Below, one piece after another: positions 37,701 to 49,419 of a stretch of DNA of 64,000 nt. A program made the position numbers and the translations under genes. Source of the stretch: Anagrus nilaparvatae (Eukaryota > Arthropoda > Insecta > Hymenoptera > Mymaridae); NCBI GenBank assembly GCA_022575985.1, contig JAKSXM010000142.1, positions 2,294,001 to 2,358,000 of the forward strand, given 5' to 3'. Position 1 is the first letter of the stretch; the number at the start of each line of letters is the position of its first letter. Below the pieces are notes generated by a model. The model did not search any database. It worked only from the letters and a program-made list of their open reading frames with translations, and was not told where the DNA came from.

Positions 37701-39469
37701 ATTAATTTTTTTTTTTTTTTTAATAAACATGTTTATATCCTATCCTAAAAAGTACATGTCTTCGATACAGTAACTATGTACATTGTTATAGCTAAAAACC
37801 ACTCCTGATTGGTTAATAAAAATGCATTGCTCAAATGTTTTTATTTTAAATTTGAAAATTTATTTATAATTTTATGAAGTTAGGTTATAGCATGAATATT
37901 GTGATAAAAACAAAATTTTAAATATAAAACCTCAAAATTTTTAGTCATATATGTTTTAGTATAAATACCAAAAATAATTTTTAAATGTTTTAATAATAAA
38001 ACTTTTTTTTTATACAAAAAATGTGCGGTTAATTAAAAAAAATTAAAAAATCAGATCCTTCTAAATTTATTATACCAAATAAAATAGTTTGCATAAAATA
38101 TAAAAATTAAATTAGGTACTATGTTTATTTATAGGGTACTTTAAAAAACCGTTTTAAAATATAATTAATAAATCACCAAGTTATTGGTACTATAGGTTAT
38201 GATACTCGAAAAAGATAAATAATTAATTGATTATTTAATAATTAATTAATTATCTTCCAATAGCTGAATTGGTTTAAAATGTAATGTTTTAACCTTAACT
38301 TCTATGGTTTTAATAAATTTCCTAAAATTATAACTTTTATAGAAAAAGAAAGGGATATTATTTTTGTATTTTTTGTCTACAAAAATGATAAGACTAAAAT
38401 TTTCAAAATTTCAGGTATCGGATTTATAATAGAATTTTTGAAATCTAAAGCTTTAATAAAAAAAATTAGGAATAAAAAAGGGTAGCTTCAGTACTTTTTA
38501 AAGCTAAAATTTTGTTTTAGTCCGTAACAAGATCCCCAAAAAATACACACAATACGGATTTTTTTAAAAATCGGTTTTTTAGCATCTGAGCGTCTCAAAA
38601 TGCACTTACATATAAACAAATCATTAATAAAAATTTGTTTACCCCTTCCAGGAACCAGTAAATTATTTCCCGGTTTAGAATATTTTTTACTTGAGCATGT
38701 ATGAGTAATTTTTATTCAAAAATTTTCGGGGTCAATCTCTAATTTGATAAGATAGATTATACCTACAAAAATGTAGATAAATTGTGTAAAAAAAAAAGAC
38801 CTAAATGGATTTTCGGTTGCAAAATTAGATTAGTAAAAATTGTTTTGGTTGAATAGAAATTCTGAAAAAGCAAAAAATGTTTATTTATTAAACGTGTAAA
38901 AAATATAGGTCTATTTAACTTTCCATGACGGTGAAAACAAGCATCGAATAATTGAACCCTGTGTTTTATACCGAAAATAATGGTTAGGCCATGGAAAAAT
39001 AATTGGTGATTGTTTAAGAGATTCATGAAAACTATATGAATAAAAATAGGTTTTTGAACTAAGACTAAAATTTGGTGGTTTAAAAACACCTGTAGGGTAA
39101 AAGCAGAAAGACAGTTTCATGAATGATAAAATAAGTAAATGTAGCTTTGAAGATAAATATAACTAGCTAAAATTAATAATCAGTACGAAAGAGTAAAAAT
39201 GACTATTTTTTTGTGATAATGTTAAAATTCTTAGAATAAAAATTAATTATCTTTAACAGACTTCTCTGATCACTGCACTGAAATTATTTTTGGCTTTCTG
39301 ATCACTTGGATAGTGCGTCAAAGCTCCAAATCCTTAGCTTGCTTCACTACAAATTTTTTGGGGCGTATAGCCCCAAATTTGAGAACTAAAAAGATTTTCA
39401 GTGTGTGAAGTAGCTTTTTTACTGATCAAGTATAAATACTCTTATACACTTTTATCACGTTAATTTATT
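37701..39469. other. Intergenic, no gene seen
   Basis: AT-rich, with a moderately complex stretch at about 38770-39120 that gives a broken ~108-codon minus-strand frame. It may be a decayed repeat, but I cannot match it to a family. No exon signals. Confidence 0.3.
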
Positions 39470-39840
39470 AACATGGAACATGTTCATTGGATGAAGTATT
39501 TGAAAAAGTCCAGCTCGGCAGGAGGGGTCGAAATATTCATGTTTTTAGGGAGAGGGGTGAAATGGACTTAGAATATTTTCGATTTAGGGACTTAGAATAA
39601 TTTGAAGTGGGAGTCAGGGCCTGATCAAGCTCTGATAAAAACAAGACCTTAGAATACTTTAGTTTTATGGACGTAGGATTACTTATATTTCGGGATTTGT
39701 TGTAATTTTTGTTTTAGGACTTATAAAAATTAGGAGTTATAGTACTACTTATAAAAGTAGGAGTATACGTTAAGACTTTTATAAAAGAACATGTTCCATG
39801 ATCGTTGGTTATGTGAGAACGCAAACCAGTTGTAAGTTTT
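39470..39840 (+). repeat. Dispersed AACATGGAACATGTT element, copy 2
   Basis: Begins AACATGGAACATGTTCATTG and ends with GAACATGTTCCATGATCG then CAAACCAGTTGTAAGTTTTT. It shares GGGACTTAGAATAATTTGAA, GTGGGAGTCAGGRCCTGATC and TTAGAATACTTTA with the copy at 62608-62926. It lies next to an oppositely oriented copy at 39866. Confidence 0.7.
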
Positions 39841-39865
39841 TAAATATAAATAACTAAAAAATAAA

Positions 39866-41663
39866 TTAAAAACTTATGACCGGTTTGTGTAACTACACAA
39901 CCAACGAGCATGGAACATGTTCACTAATAACTAACACTGATAATAAAGTATCTATTCTGTTCATAATATCAATATTTATATCCAAGTATTTCTGCACTAA
40001 AGTTCTCTAGAGACTTCTGCACCAATGGTCCCTAGGTACTTCTGCACCAAAGGTCTTTAGGGACTTCTGCACCCTAGGTACTTCTGCAACAAAGGTCTTT
40101 AGGGACTTCTGCACCATAGGTCCCTAGGTACTTCTGCACCAATGCTCCCTAGGTACTTCTGCACCAAAGGTTTTTAGGTACTTCTGCACCAAAGGTCTTT
40201 AGGTACTTCTGCACCAAAGATCTTTAGGTACTTCTGCACCAAAGGTCTTTAGGGACTCCTGCACCAATGCTCCCTAAGTACTTCTGCACCAAAGGTCTTT
40301 AGGGACTTCTGAACCATAGGTCCCTAGGTACTTCTGCACCAATGCTCCCTAGGTACTTCTGCACCAAAGGTCTTTAGAGACTTCTGCACCCTAGGTACTT
40401 CTGCACCAAAGGTCTTTAGGGACTTCTGCACCATAGGTCCCTAGATACTCCCACACCAATGCTTCCTAAGTACTTCTGCACCAAAGGTCTTTAGAGACTT
40501 CTGCACCATAGGTCCCTAGGTACTTCTGCACCAAAGGTCTTTAGGGACTTTTGCACCGTAGGTCCCTAGGTACTTCTGCACCAATGCTCCCTAGGTACTT
40601 CTGCACCAAAGGTCTTTAGAGACTTCTGCACCCTAGGTACTTCTGCACCAAAGGTCTTTAGGGACTTCTGCACCATAGGTCCCTAGGTACTTCCACACCA
40701 ATGCTTCCTAAGTACTTCTGCACCAAAGGTCTTTAGAGACTTCTGCACCATAGGTCCCTAGGTAATTCTGCACCAAAGGTCTTTAGGGACTTCTGCACCG
40801 TAGATCCCTAGGTACTTCTGCACCAATGGTCCCTAGGTACTTCTGCACCAAAGGTCTTTAGGGACTTCTGCACCATAGGTCCCTAAGTACTTCTGCACCA
40901 AAGGTCTTTAGAGACTTCTGCATCCTAGGTACTTCTGCACCAAAGGTCTTTAGGGATTTCTGCACCAATGCTCCCTAAGTACTTCTGCACCAAAGGTCTT
41001 TAGGGATTTCTGCACCAATGCTCCCTAAGTACTTCTGCACCAAAGGTCTTTAGAGACTTCTGCACCCTAGGTACTTCTGCACCAAAGGTCTTTAGGGACT
41101 TCTGCACCATAGGTCCCTAGGTACTTCCACACCAATGCTTCCTAAGTACTTCTACACCAAACGTCTTTAGAGACTTCTGCACCATAGGTCCCTAGGTACT
41201 TCTGCACCAAAGGTCTTTAGGGACTTCTGCACCGTAGATCCCTAGGTACTTCTGCACCAATGGTCCCTAGGTACTTCTGCACCAAAGGTCTTTAGGGACT
41301 TCTGCACCATAGGTCCCTAAGTACTTCTGCACCAAAGGTCTTTAGAGACTTCTGCACCCTAGGTACTTCTGCACCAAAGGTCTTTAGGGATTTCTGCACC
41401 AATGCTCCCTAAGTACTTCTGCACCAAAGGTCTTTAGAGGCTTCTGCACCATAGGTTCCTAGGTACTTCTGCACCAATGCTCCTTAAGTACTTCTGCACC
41501 AAAGGTCCCTAAATCGAAAATATTCTAAGTCCCATTTGACCCCCCCCCCCCCCACTTGAAAAGGACAAATTTGACCCCCCCCTTAAAAAGGACATATTTG
41601 ACCCCCCCCCCCTTAGTTTTCCAGTTCTGAAGTACCCCCTCCCTATAAACATGTTCCATGTTA
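39866..41663 (-). repeat. Dispersed AACATGTTCCATGTT element expanded by a minisatellite, copy 3
   Basis: Opens with ACTTATGACCGGTTTGTGT and GCATGGAACATGTTC, and closes with CCCTCCCTATAAACATGTTCC. The outer parts match copies at 3797 and 48948. Most of its length is the minisatellite at about 40000-41510, followed by C homopolymer runs (up to 15 C at 41541-41614) in CTAAGTCCC and TTTGACCCC context. Confidence 0.65.
40000..41510 (+). repeat. ~25-bp minisatellite with ~50-bp two-unit period
   Basis: Tandem ACTTCTGCACCAAAGGTCTT and TAGGGACTTCTGCACCATAGG type units, alternating so that a 50-bp dimer is the usual period. About 60 units of ~25 bp. Variants (CAATGCTCCC, CCCTAGGTACTTCC) form longer recurring blocks, for example a ~300-bp block near 40380-40700 and again near 41040-41300. 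No coding potential. Confidence 0.92.
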
Positions 41664-43879
41664 AAACAACTATATGAGGGATTCCACGCCAATTGGGCCC
41701 AAGTTGAAATGAAGGGTCTCAGAAATGGGCCAAACTATTTTTTCCCAAAAGCACAACTAATGATAAGTTTCCATACCAATTTTTAGTTCAAATGGTTTAA
41801 ACGATTAAATTTGTTTTTTTGTGTGCAAAAGTTCATTTAAAAGAATCCAATTTCAAACAATTATAACTTACTTTTTGGACAAAAATTAATTAGTTTTATA
41901 CTTTTTACTAAGCAAATGAAATTATTGAATATAATAATTAAATGTCACCGCAAATAATTAGGGTCATTTATTAAATTAGAATTTATCATTTACAATATTT
42001 TATCTCTTTTCAAATAATAATTTAAAATATTTTTAATAAATAATTGTTTGATAATGAATAGAAGGCAGTCATTCTCTGCGCGAAGCGCAGTTGTTTCTAG
42101 TATTTATAAAATAAACAAAATTAATAGACACTATAATAATTGTTTTTTTATTGACAAATTCCACTTATTTATAATTCTTATAACAATTCTTTTGGTAATA
42201 GAAAATTTTTTTATTTTACAATATTTTTTTTTAAAATGCTTATTTTTTTCTTATAATGATAATCGATATATTTTTTTTTGAACATTGTTTGAAAAAATTT
42301 AATTAATACATAGCGAATTGTTTTAAAATTAACATATACTTAACTGATTTTATTTATAAAGGAAAAAAAAAATTAAATCTAGATTCATTTCTATTATCTG
42401 ATTAAATCTGTAATTTTGGCATAACTAATACTAAAACTTAATTTCTATTTAGTGCGATTGCATCGAATTTTTTTTTTGATAAAAATAAATTATAAGTAAT
42501 TAATTTAATGAAAAAAATAAAAAAATTTAATAGTTGTTAGTATAAATTATACATATGTACAATATGTATGTTTCAATTTTTTTTTTTTTGAAATTTAAAA
42601 TAAATTAAATTACATTTTAAATTAAGTCATATATAATTTGGGATTTTTAAAGTATCTATGATTGTTTTCATGATAACTTCGTTGCTTGAAAAATTGACGA
42701 TTTTAAAAAACTGATACCCGAGTCACTTACTGCCATTTTATAAATATTAGATAAGCATGATACCAATTTTAATTATGTTAAAGTATACAGAATAAAAATT
42801 TTTGAAAAAAGGTTTAAAGTCTCCAAATCACGAAAAATCAATTAAAAATAAAGTTCTCTATTGGATTTTGGATATTTGTGTATAAGCACTTTGAAAATTC
42901 AAATTATTTTAAAAGTTTTATGAAAGTGATTTTGCAAGTAGAATAAAGAAATTGGTGATTTTACAACTTGCATTGTTAAAAAAATAGTTCATGGTTACTA
43001 TCAATTTTCTAAGATTGAAATGGCATGAAAAACTCCATATATACATTTGGTAACACAATTGTAAAAAAAAAAATATGTATACAAAATATAAGTTTTTTTT
43101 AAAACAAAATTCTGAGTTGATAACTAAATAAATATAATTTCAGTGCATATTAGATAATGACAAACGATAATAACTATGATTAGTTTATGTGTATTGAATA
43201 TAAATACAATAACAGTATTGTTACAGAAAAAGCATTACTTTTTAACCATTTTAATTATATCGTTTTATGAAAAAAATCTACTGATAAACAATTTATATTT
43301 ATAATATTATTACATACACAATTTTCTTGACTTTTTTATTTGAAAAATATTTACATTTTTATGACAGCTAAAGCTAAAAATTATTATATTATCTATATTT
43401 TCAAAAAACCAATACTACTACTACCTGTTTTTCGTTTTTTACACTACAATATGAGAATATCCTTTGACCATTATAATCACAAATAGATATTTTTCCTTTA
43501 AGGAATCATTAAAATTATGCATACATAAACGTTTAAAAATTTTTTTGTAAACATTTTCATTTTATTACATATTTATATAATAAACATTTATATATATAGG
43601 AACTTCCACGTTTTAAAAACGTTAATTATTTACGCTTTTACAACGCTTCCAATTCACCTTTTTTCTTTTTTTTGTTTGTAAAGCTCTTTTTACAGTTTTT
43701 ATTTTATTTTTTTTTTTAATAAAAAAATGCACATTTCCCATTTTTATTTAAATTTACATAATTAATCTTATAATTATTATTATTATTATTGGTTCAGTAG
43801 CACAAATTTTAACAATCTCTATACCTAGTTAGGTAATTAGAAAAATTTTTTTTTAAAAATCAACAATTATATCAAAATT
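41664..43879. other. Intergenic and 3' flank of the zinc-finger gene
   Basis: AT-rich DNA. The right end should hold the 3' UTR of the minus-strand zinc-finger gene. A 77-codon frame at 42048 lacks splice or protein signals and is not annotated. Confidence 0.3.
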
Positions 43880-45589
43880 CTAAGTAGCTTTTATTGTAGT
43901 CTCATCTTCTTCTTCTTCTTCGATAGAATATCTATTCCAACATAAAGCAACAGGTTCACAATCTTTGTGTTCATTATTTTCATCATCAGCTTCTTCAAAG
44001 GTTCCATCAGTTTGAACTTCTAAGACTTGTTCGCAAGTTCTTTGCAATTCTACTTCACATTTCAATTCTCCTTTTAAAGTATGAATAATATCGTATGAAG
44101 TAGTACCATCTTTATCTTCGGTTAATGTGATTCTAGTTATTTCATCATCTACTTCTTCTCCAACAAGAGCTCCATTATCTTCTGATGAAATTTTATGATC
44201 ATCATGTATGTGCAAGACAAGACAAGACATTGTGTGATATATTTTACCACAAAGTTCACATTGAAATGAAGATCCATCTTCAGACTCTAAACAATGGGAA
44301 TAATCTTTATGAGAATGATAAATTTTTTTGTGCAATTCCATATGTTTTTCATGATCAATAGCAAGAATAAACTCATAAGAGCATGTATTGCAATATAAGT
44401 AATGCTTTTCATAGCGGGTATGTGATCTTAATCGATGTACACTGTCGCATATTTTTCCACATACTGGACATTTTAAGCAAACATGATTATCTAGTGCTTC
44501 GCTTGTGTCAAAAAGGCCAGAACATTGGTCACATTGAAATGTCTTTTTTGAATTGCAGGAATGTTTAAACCAGTGTTTCTGCAATTGATGTGATAAATCA
44601 AAACCAAGTTTACAGTAAATACAAACAAAACGACCCCAACGATCACGTTTTATTGAAAATGACATTGACATTTCTGTAAGATCCCAATGTTTCTTGAAAC
44701 TGTTTTTTCTGGTTAAATTCATATTACATACTTCGCATTGATCTTGATGCATAAAAAGGTGAGTAAACATAGCACTAGCATCATCAGTTGAATATCTACA
44801 ATATGTGCAAATATAGAGTTCATCTTGTTTTTTTAAATGACAAGAAATATGTTTTTCAAATGAAGAATGTTTAAAAAACATAGCTGTACAGGCTGGGCAT
44901 TTAATGTATGGTTTACCAGATTCAGTATATAAAAGAGTTAACGAATTAAATTTTTTAACCCAATTACTAATATCTCTTTGTTCTTTATTATCTGTTGGTG
45001 AAGTTTCAAGCTCTCCAAAATTAATTGTCATTAAAGAGTCTTGATCATCTCCTTCTTTTTCTTTAACTATATGTGTAATAGTTTCTGTTTGGGGTATCGC
45101 AGTTGTTTGTATAGTTTGGGTAACTTGTGAAGGATCAAACTTATGTAACAGAATAACTTTCTTTTGAATTTTTTGATGAGTTTGTCTTGTTTTATCATCA
45201 ACTTCTTCAATAACTTCTTCAGCATTTAAAATATGTTGTCCTGCTAGTTGATCAGGTTCAAGTAAAGTTATTATTACGTATTTGTTAGAATTGGCAACGC
45301 CCTCCATATTTTGAAGGGTCGCAACAACTGACTGACAATCTTGATCATCGGTTGTGGTTTCAAAAGTAACCTGATTAGGATCATTATCATCAGGTTTATA
45401 AGGTACTGGCATTAATTCATGAATTTTTAATTCTTCTTCTGCAATTATTTCTTCTTTATTTTCCAATTCTATCTCTTTATCAGGTACAAATAAAACTCTT
45501 TTTTGACTTTTATCAGTTTTAACTCGCTTTTTTTGTCCTCTTGGCCGCTTAGCATGTTTTCTACCTTCAGATTCTGCTAACGTCAACAT
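43880..45589 (-). CDS. C2H2 zinc-finger protein (569 aa, single coding exon)
   Basis: Intact 569-residue frame, probably a nuclear DNA-binding protein. The N-terminus is basic (KRPRGQKKRVK, about 14-24, nuclear-localisation-like), then a long acidic and Thr/Gln-rich region to about 225. The finger block is at 231-465: fingers starting at Cys231, 261, 323, 400 and 444 have normal C-x2-C-x12-H-x3/4-H spacing; Cys374 has an H-x5-H ending; 285 and 353 are degenerate, lacking the last His or replacing it with Cys. The linkers are not the TGEKP type. The acidic tail ends EEEEEDETT. The start is the first ATG after a strong acceptor. I do not recognise the orthologue; the sparse, irregular fingers suggest a conserved regulator rather than an expanded KRAB- or ZAD-like family member. 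No ZAD is visible. Confidence 0.88.
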   Translation of the reverse strand: MLTLAESEGRKHAKRPRGQKKRVKTDKSQKRVLFVPDKEIELENKEEIIAEEELKIHELMPVPYKPDDNDPNQVTFETTTDDQDCQSVVATLQNMEGVANSNKYVIITLLEPDQLAGQHILNAEEVIEEVDDKTRQTHQKIQKKVILLHKFDPSQVTQTIQTTAIPQTETITHIVKEKEGDDQDSLMTINFGELETSPTDNKEQRDISNWVKKFNSLTLLYTESGKPYIKCPACTAMFFKHSSFEKHISCHLKKQDELYICTYCRYSTDDASAMFTHLFMHQDQCEVCNMNLTRKNSFKKHWDLTEMSMSFSIKRDRWGRFVCIYCKLGFDLSHQLQKHWFKHSCNSKKTFQCDQCSGLFDTSEALDNHVCLKCPVCGKICDSVHRLRSHTRYEKHYLYCNTCSYEFILAIDHEKHMELHKKIYHSHKDYSHCLESEDGSSFQCELCGKIYHTMSCLVLHIHDDHKISSEDNGALVGEEVDDEITRITLTEDKDGTTSYDIIHTLKGELKCEVELQRTCEQVLEVQTDGTFEEADDENNEHKDCEPVALCWNRYSIEEEEEDETTIKAT

Positions 45590-46990
45590 TTTTTTTAAAG
45601 ATAAAATTCCTTATATAAAGTCAAATTCTTAAGAAGCACAAAAAATCCAGATTTGAAACCTGTAAAAGAAAATAAATTTATTAACAAAAATAGTAATATA
45701 GTATATACATACGTATGGGAAAAAAAGTAAATGACCTCTGATATATTTGTATATGTACTTTATAATATCATAAAAAATTAATAATTCAAAGGCCAAAATT
45801 TAAATATAATATTTTATTAATAAAATAAAAATACTGGATTTATTATATTATATCTATATTAAATATTTTACGAGATATTTTACAAATCTAAATTTGTATA
45901 TCATTTTTATCAAGTATACATGTATATGAAGTATACTTGTTGTGTATGTGTTTATGTGTATATTTATATATTGTTATAAAAAAAATCTGAAGTAAAAACA
46001 AAAAAAAAAGAAACTTTATAACTTATTTTAAAATTTATGCAATAATTTTTACCTTATTATATTAATAATTAATTTTCTATTAAAAAAAATATTTTTATAA
46101 AAAATTAAATAATAAATATTTATAGTTTTTGTACATTTTTTTAATAAACAGTAATATCAGTCGACCTCAAAATCGAGGAATCGCTTTCCATCTGCTCGGT
46201 TATTTTTTACGTACACAAAAAAATAATAAAATTTATTAACATTTTAATTATATTACACGTACACATATATTTATAAAAAAATATTAAAAATTTTTCACTA
46301 AATTAACTTTTATTAATAAACAGAATAAAATAATTTAAATATAATTCATAAAGTAAAAAAATAGTAAGTGACGCTTAAAGCTGTTACATGTAAGAATGAA
46401 TAAAATATATAAATTATATGTCGCATATATGTATGCACTATGTATGTTTTATAGTATAAATATGTATATTTTTTTTTTTCTTACGCGAAGCAAATTCTGT
46501 TAACTATGACCAGCTCAACGGAAGGAGGTTCCACCGTGTGACACATTCACATGAGCAGGACAAAGAAAGGAAATTGTAATAGAATTATTAAAGAATGATT
46601 TTTACATTCGTTGGGTTTGGTTTGGTTATTTAGCTTGGTATTTGATATTTAAGTTCACTACAATATTTTATTATTCACTCCCACTTATTCGATTTATGCT
46701 TTAGATACCTTGAATGTTTTTTTTTTATTACGATGACTTTAATAATTATATCTACACGGTTATCACGATTCTGATATGAATTTATAAATATTATTTTATG
46801 AGTAATATTTCAATATGCTTATTATTAATGTAAAAATAAATTTGTCACATTAATTTTTTTACTTCTAAGAAGAAACCTACCTTACCGACTGCGAGTTAAT
46901 GGAAAAATAAAGAGCGGGAAATTTCACATGCTAATAATCAGTAAGATTTTGCTTCAGAATTAATCGAAAAATAAAAATAGTCATACAAAT
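45590..46990 (-). other. Inferred 5' UTR exons and intron of the zinc-finger gene
   Basis: On the minus strand a good acceptor (TTTATTTTCTTTTACAG, AG ending at 45660) lies 70 bases before the start codon. A donor-like CAGTCG|GTAAGG is at about 46886. This suggests a 5' UTR exon near 46887-46990 joined across a ~1.2-kb intron. Inference from splice signals only. Confidence 0.35.
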
Positions 46991-47999
46991 TTTGTAACAA
47001 AAGAAGGAAAACGATGCCAATTGTGAACACCTATTTACAATTTATAATATTCTAAAAGTTAACTTGTACCAAAATATCCGATGGTCGGATCTTTCAAACA
47101 GGCCCCAAAAAATTTTTCTCATTTTCTTAGACCTAAAATTTCGAATTTCCTTCAGTTCTCTTCTTGTTCCGATTCTTAATTTTTCTCAGCTACTATAATT
47201 TTTTGGCTATTTCTTAAAATTAACTCAACTATTAAATTATTTTATTTCTTCTCGGATTCAAAAAATAGGCCCTCAAAAGGTTTTACAATAAATTCAGCAT
47301 TTTTTACTAAATTATACTTTAGGATTTTTTTTTACTCAGAGCTGGATTTCAAGGAATTACATTAGGAAAATGTATCAAATTATTATTATTATATATGTAA
47401 CTTTATTCCTCAAATACTCATGAGCATACAATTTTTAAGAGACAATTCTATTTTTAAATATTTAAGATTTGACACGTGTCATAAAATAGTATTACTACAA
47501 TTAAAAAAAAAATAAATATTTGAAATTGAAAACATATAATTTAATACTAATAAAAATTATTATATACGATAAAAGGAAATCGTTACAGCTGTAAAAGTTT
47601 GAACATGTACATTTGAATTTAAAAATGCTTGATATAAAAAAAAAGGTTTTTTTATGATGTATTGTATTTCTATAAACATATTAAAATATTTAATTTCGGA
47701 ATATTTTAATTTTTTCAATTGATCTCTTTTATTATCCATAATAAAAAAATTAAGATATCAAAGAAAAAAAAATTTTTTATTGCAATAAATTTGTAGAAAT
47801 TTTTTTTCTTTATTTGTTTATTTCTGTTTACGTTTATTATTGATTAACTGTAAATTAAAAAAAAATTTTTTTTTTTATTAAAAAATTTCATGGACGTCTG
47901 TTTCATCATTTATCGTACCTTCTCCTTTGTCCAAATCGTCACGTTTTAAGATGAACCTACCTACCCCCAAACCCTGGACGTCATTTATGGAAGACCCCT
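46991..47999. other. Intergenic, no gene seen
   Basis: AT-rich stretch upstream of the zinc-finger gene. It should include that gene's promoter, but no element is recognised. Confidence 0.25.
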
Positions 48000-48672
48000 T
48001 ACAAGGGGAAACTGAAAAATTTGGGTCATCAAATTACAATCTGTAGTTATGGATGACTTTAATATGTTGAAAAAATATCCAAATTCAGATTCAGATAATA
48101 TCCGATAATATCTGATCTGAATCTGAATCTTGGGTATTTTTATATTATATTCGTAGAGATATTGTACATGCAATATGCGGTTATATTATAAAATAAGGTA
48201 TTAAGGCGATTTCCCAAATGGCGTTATCATATTTCAATTTCATTGAAAATACTTTAATACTTCTAATTTTTTTGTTTACGTACCATCTTTCAATCCCCGT
48301 AAATCAAAACTTTATATGACCTCTCATTGCTGTAGTCAATAAACCAAATGCCCATTTTGGCCAAAAATGACCAATTTTTAAATTGCTGCCAAAATTTCAA
48401 TTTTCAATAAAAATAGGTGTTATAGGTCTTAAATATTTTGTACAAAAATGAGACTAAATTAAAGTATTTTTAATGAATTTCAGGATGCCAGTTTCATTTG
48501 GAAAATTGCCTAAAAACCCTATTTTATATAACATTGTTGTAACATTGAGCCTTGCGTTTTTCTCAGAAGGCTCAGAAGGCGCGTCGGAATAAACGGAGGG
48601 TATCTTGAGTGATTTTATAATCTATAACTATAGATTGTAATTTTGCGACCCGAATTTACCGGTTTCCCTTTC
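48000..48672. repeat. TIR element related to the foldback inside the giant inverted repeat
   Basis: The left end (AAGGGGAAACTGAAAAATTT, GGGTCATCAAATTACAATCT, about 48001-48055) pairs in inverted orientation with the right end (ACCGGTTTCCC, TAGATTGTAATTTTGCGACC, about 48622-48672), roughly 80% identical. The interior contains AAAATGACCAATTTTTAAATTGCTGCCAAAAT and AAAAACCCTATTTTATAT words found in 7262-8391. A small hairpin of GATTCAGAT repeats is at 48083-48130. Non-coding. Confidence 0.6.
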
Positions 48673-48675
48673 TTA

Positions 48676-48872
48676 TACTGTAAAAAGCAACTTTCTTAGA
48701 TTTGTAAAAAAAAATAGAATTTTTTCGAAAAATTAGTAAATTTTCAAAAAATTTTGTAAATATTCGATAAAAATCGTAAAATTATCAAATTTAGTATATT
48801 CTCGAAAAATTCGAGAATTCTCGATTTTTTTTTGTGAATTTACGAAAAAAGTTGAATTCACAACTATTTTTT
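48676..48872 (+). repeat. TA-flanked foldback MITE, truncated copy
   Basis: Matches the left half of the elements at 3016 and 63414 (ACTGTAAAAAGCAACTTTCTTAG, then ATAGAATTTTTTCGAAAAATTAG), then breaks off at GAATTCACAACTATTTTTTTAA. The right half and terminal inverted repeat are missing. Confidence 0.7.
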
Positions 48873-48947
48873 TAACCCCCCACTGGTTACGTGCCTGGGC
48901 AAGAAATATTCCCCCTAGCAAATGAGTTGATTTATCGTCTAAATTAT

Positions 48948-49419
48948 AAAACTTAGAACCGGTTTGAATAAGTACAACCAAAATGCAGGGTACATGTTTA
49001 TACTTACAGTTTACAGGCTAGGTATAATGCTAAAATGTTACGGAGCACTATAATACAATTTGCTATTTTTATAATTTGTAATTATCACCTCCACTAAATG
49101 TTAAGGTTCTAAACCCAAACTAGGTATTCTGATTCCCTAAACGCGAATTATTCTAGGTTCCTAAATCGAAAATATTATAAGTCCCGTTATCTAAATTATT
49201 ATAAGCCCTTAAACCTGAACAATAGTCAATATTCTAAGTCCCTAAATCAAAATTATTCTAAGCCTCTAAACCCATATTTTTCTAAGTCCCAAAATTCAAC
49301 TACCCCCTTAAATCTGACATATTTGATCCCCCATTAAATTGGAAACTTTTGATTAACCCCCTTGCCCCTTAGTTTTCAGATTTTTGGGTTAGCCCCTCCC
49401 TATAAACATGTTCCATGTT
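48948..49419 (-). repeat. Dispersed AACATGTTCCATGTT element, copy 4
   Basis: Starts ACTTAGAACCGGTTTGAAT, carries repeated CTAAGTCCCTAAA phrases and ends CCCCTCCCTATAAACATGTT followed by CCATGTT. Same orientation as 3797-4043 and 39866-41663, with a longer interior. Confidence 0.65.

Noticed and set aside
38763..39089. 108-codon minus-strand ORF as a gene or transposase relic
   Set aside because: The peptide is rich in Phe, Leu and His with no motif, and the opposite strand is broken by stops. I could not align it to a transposase with any confidence.
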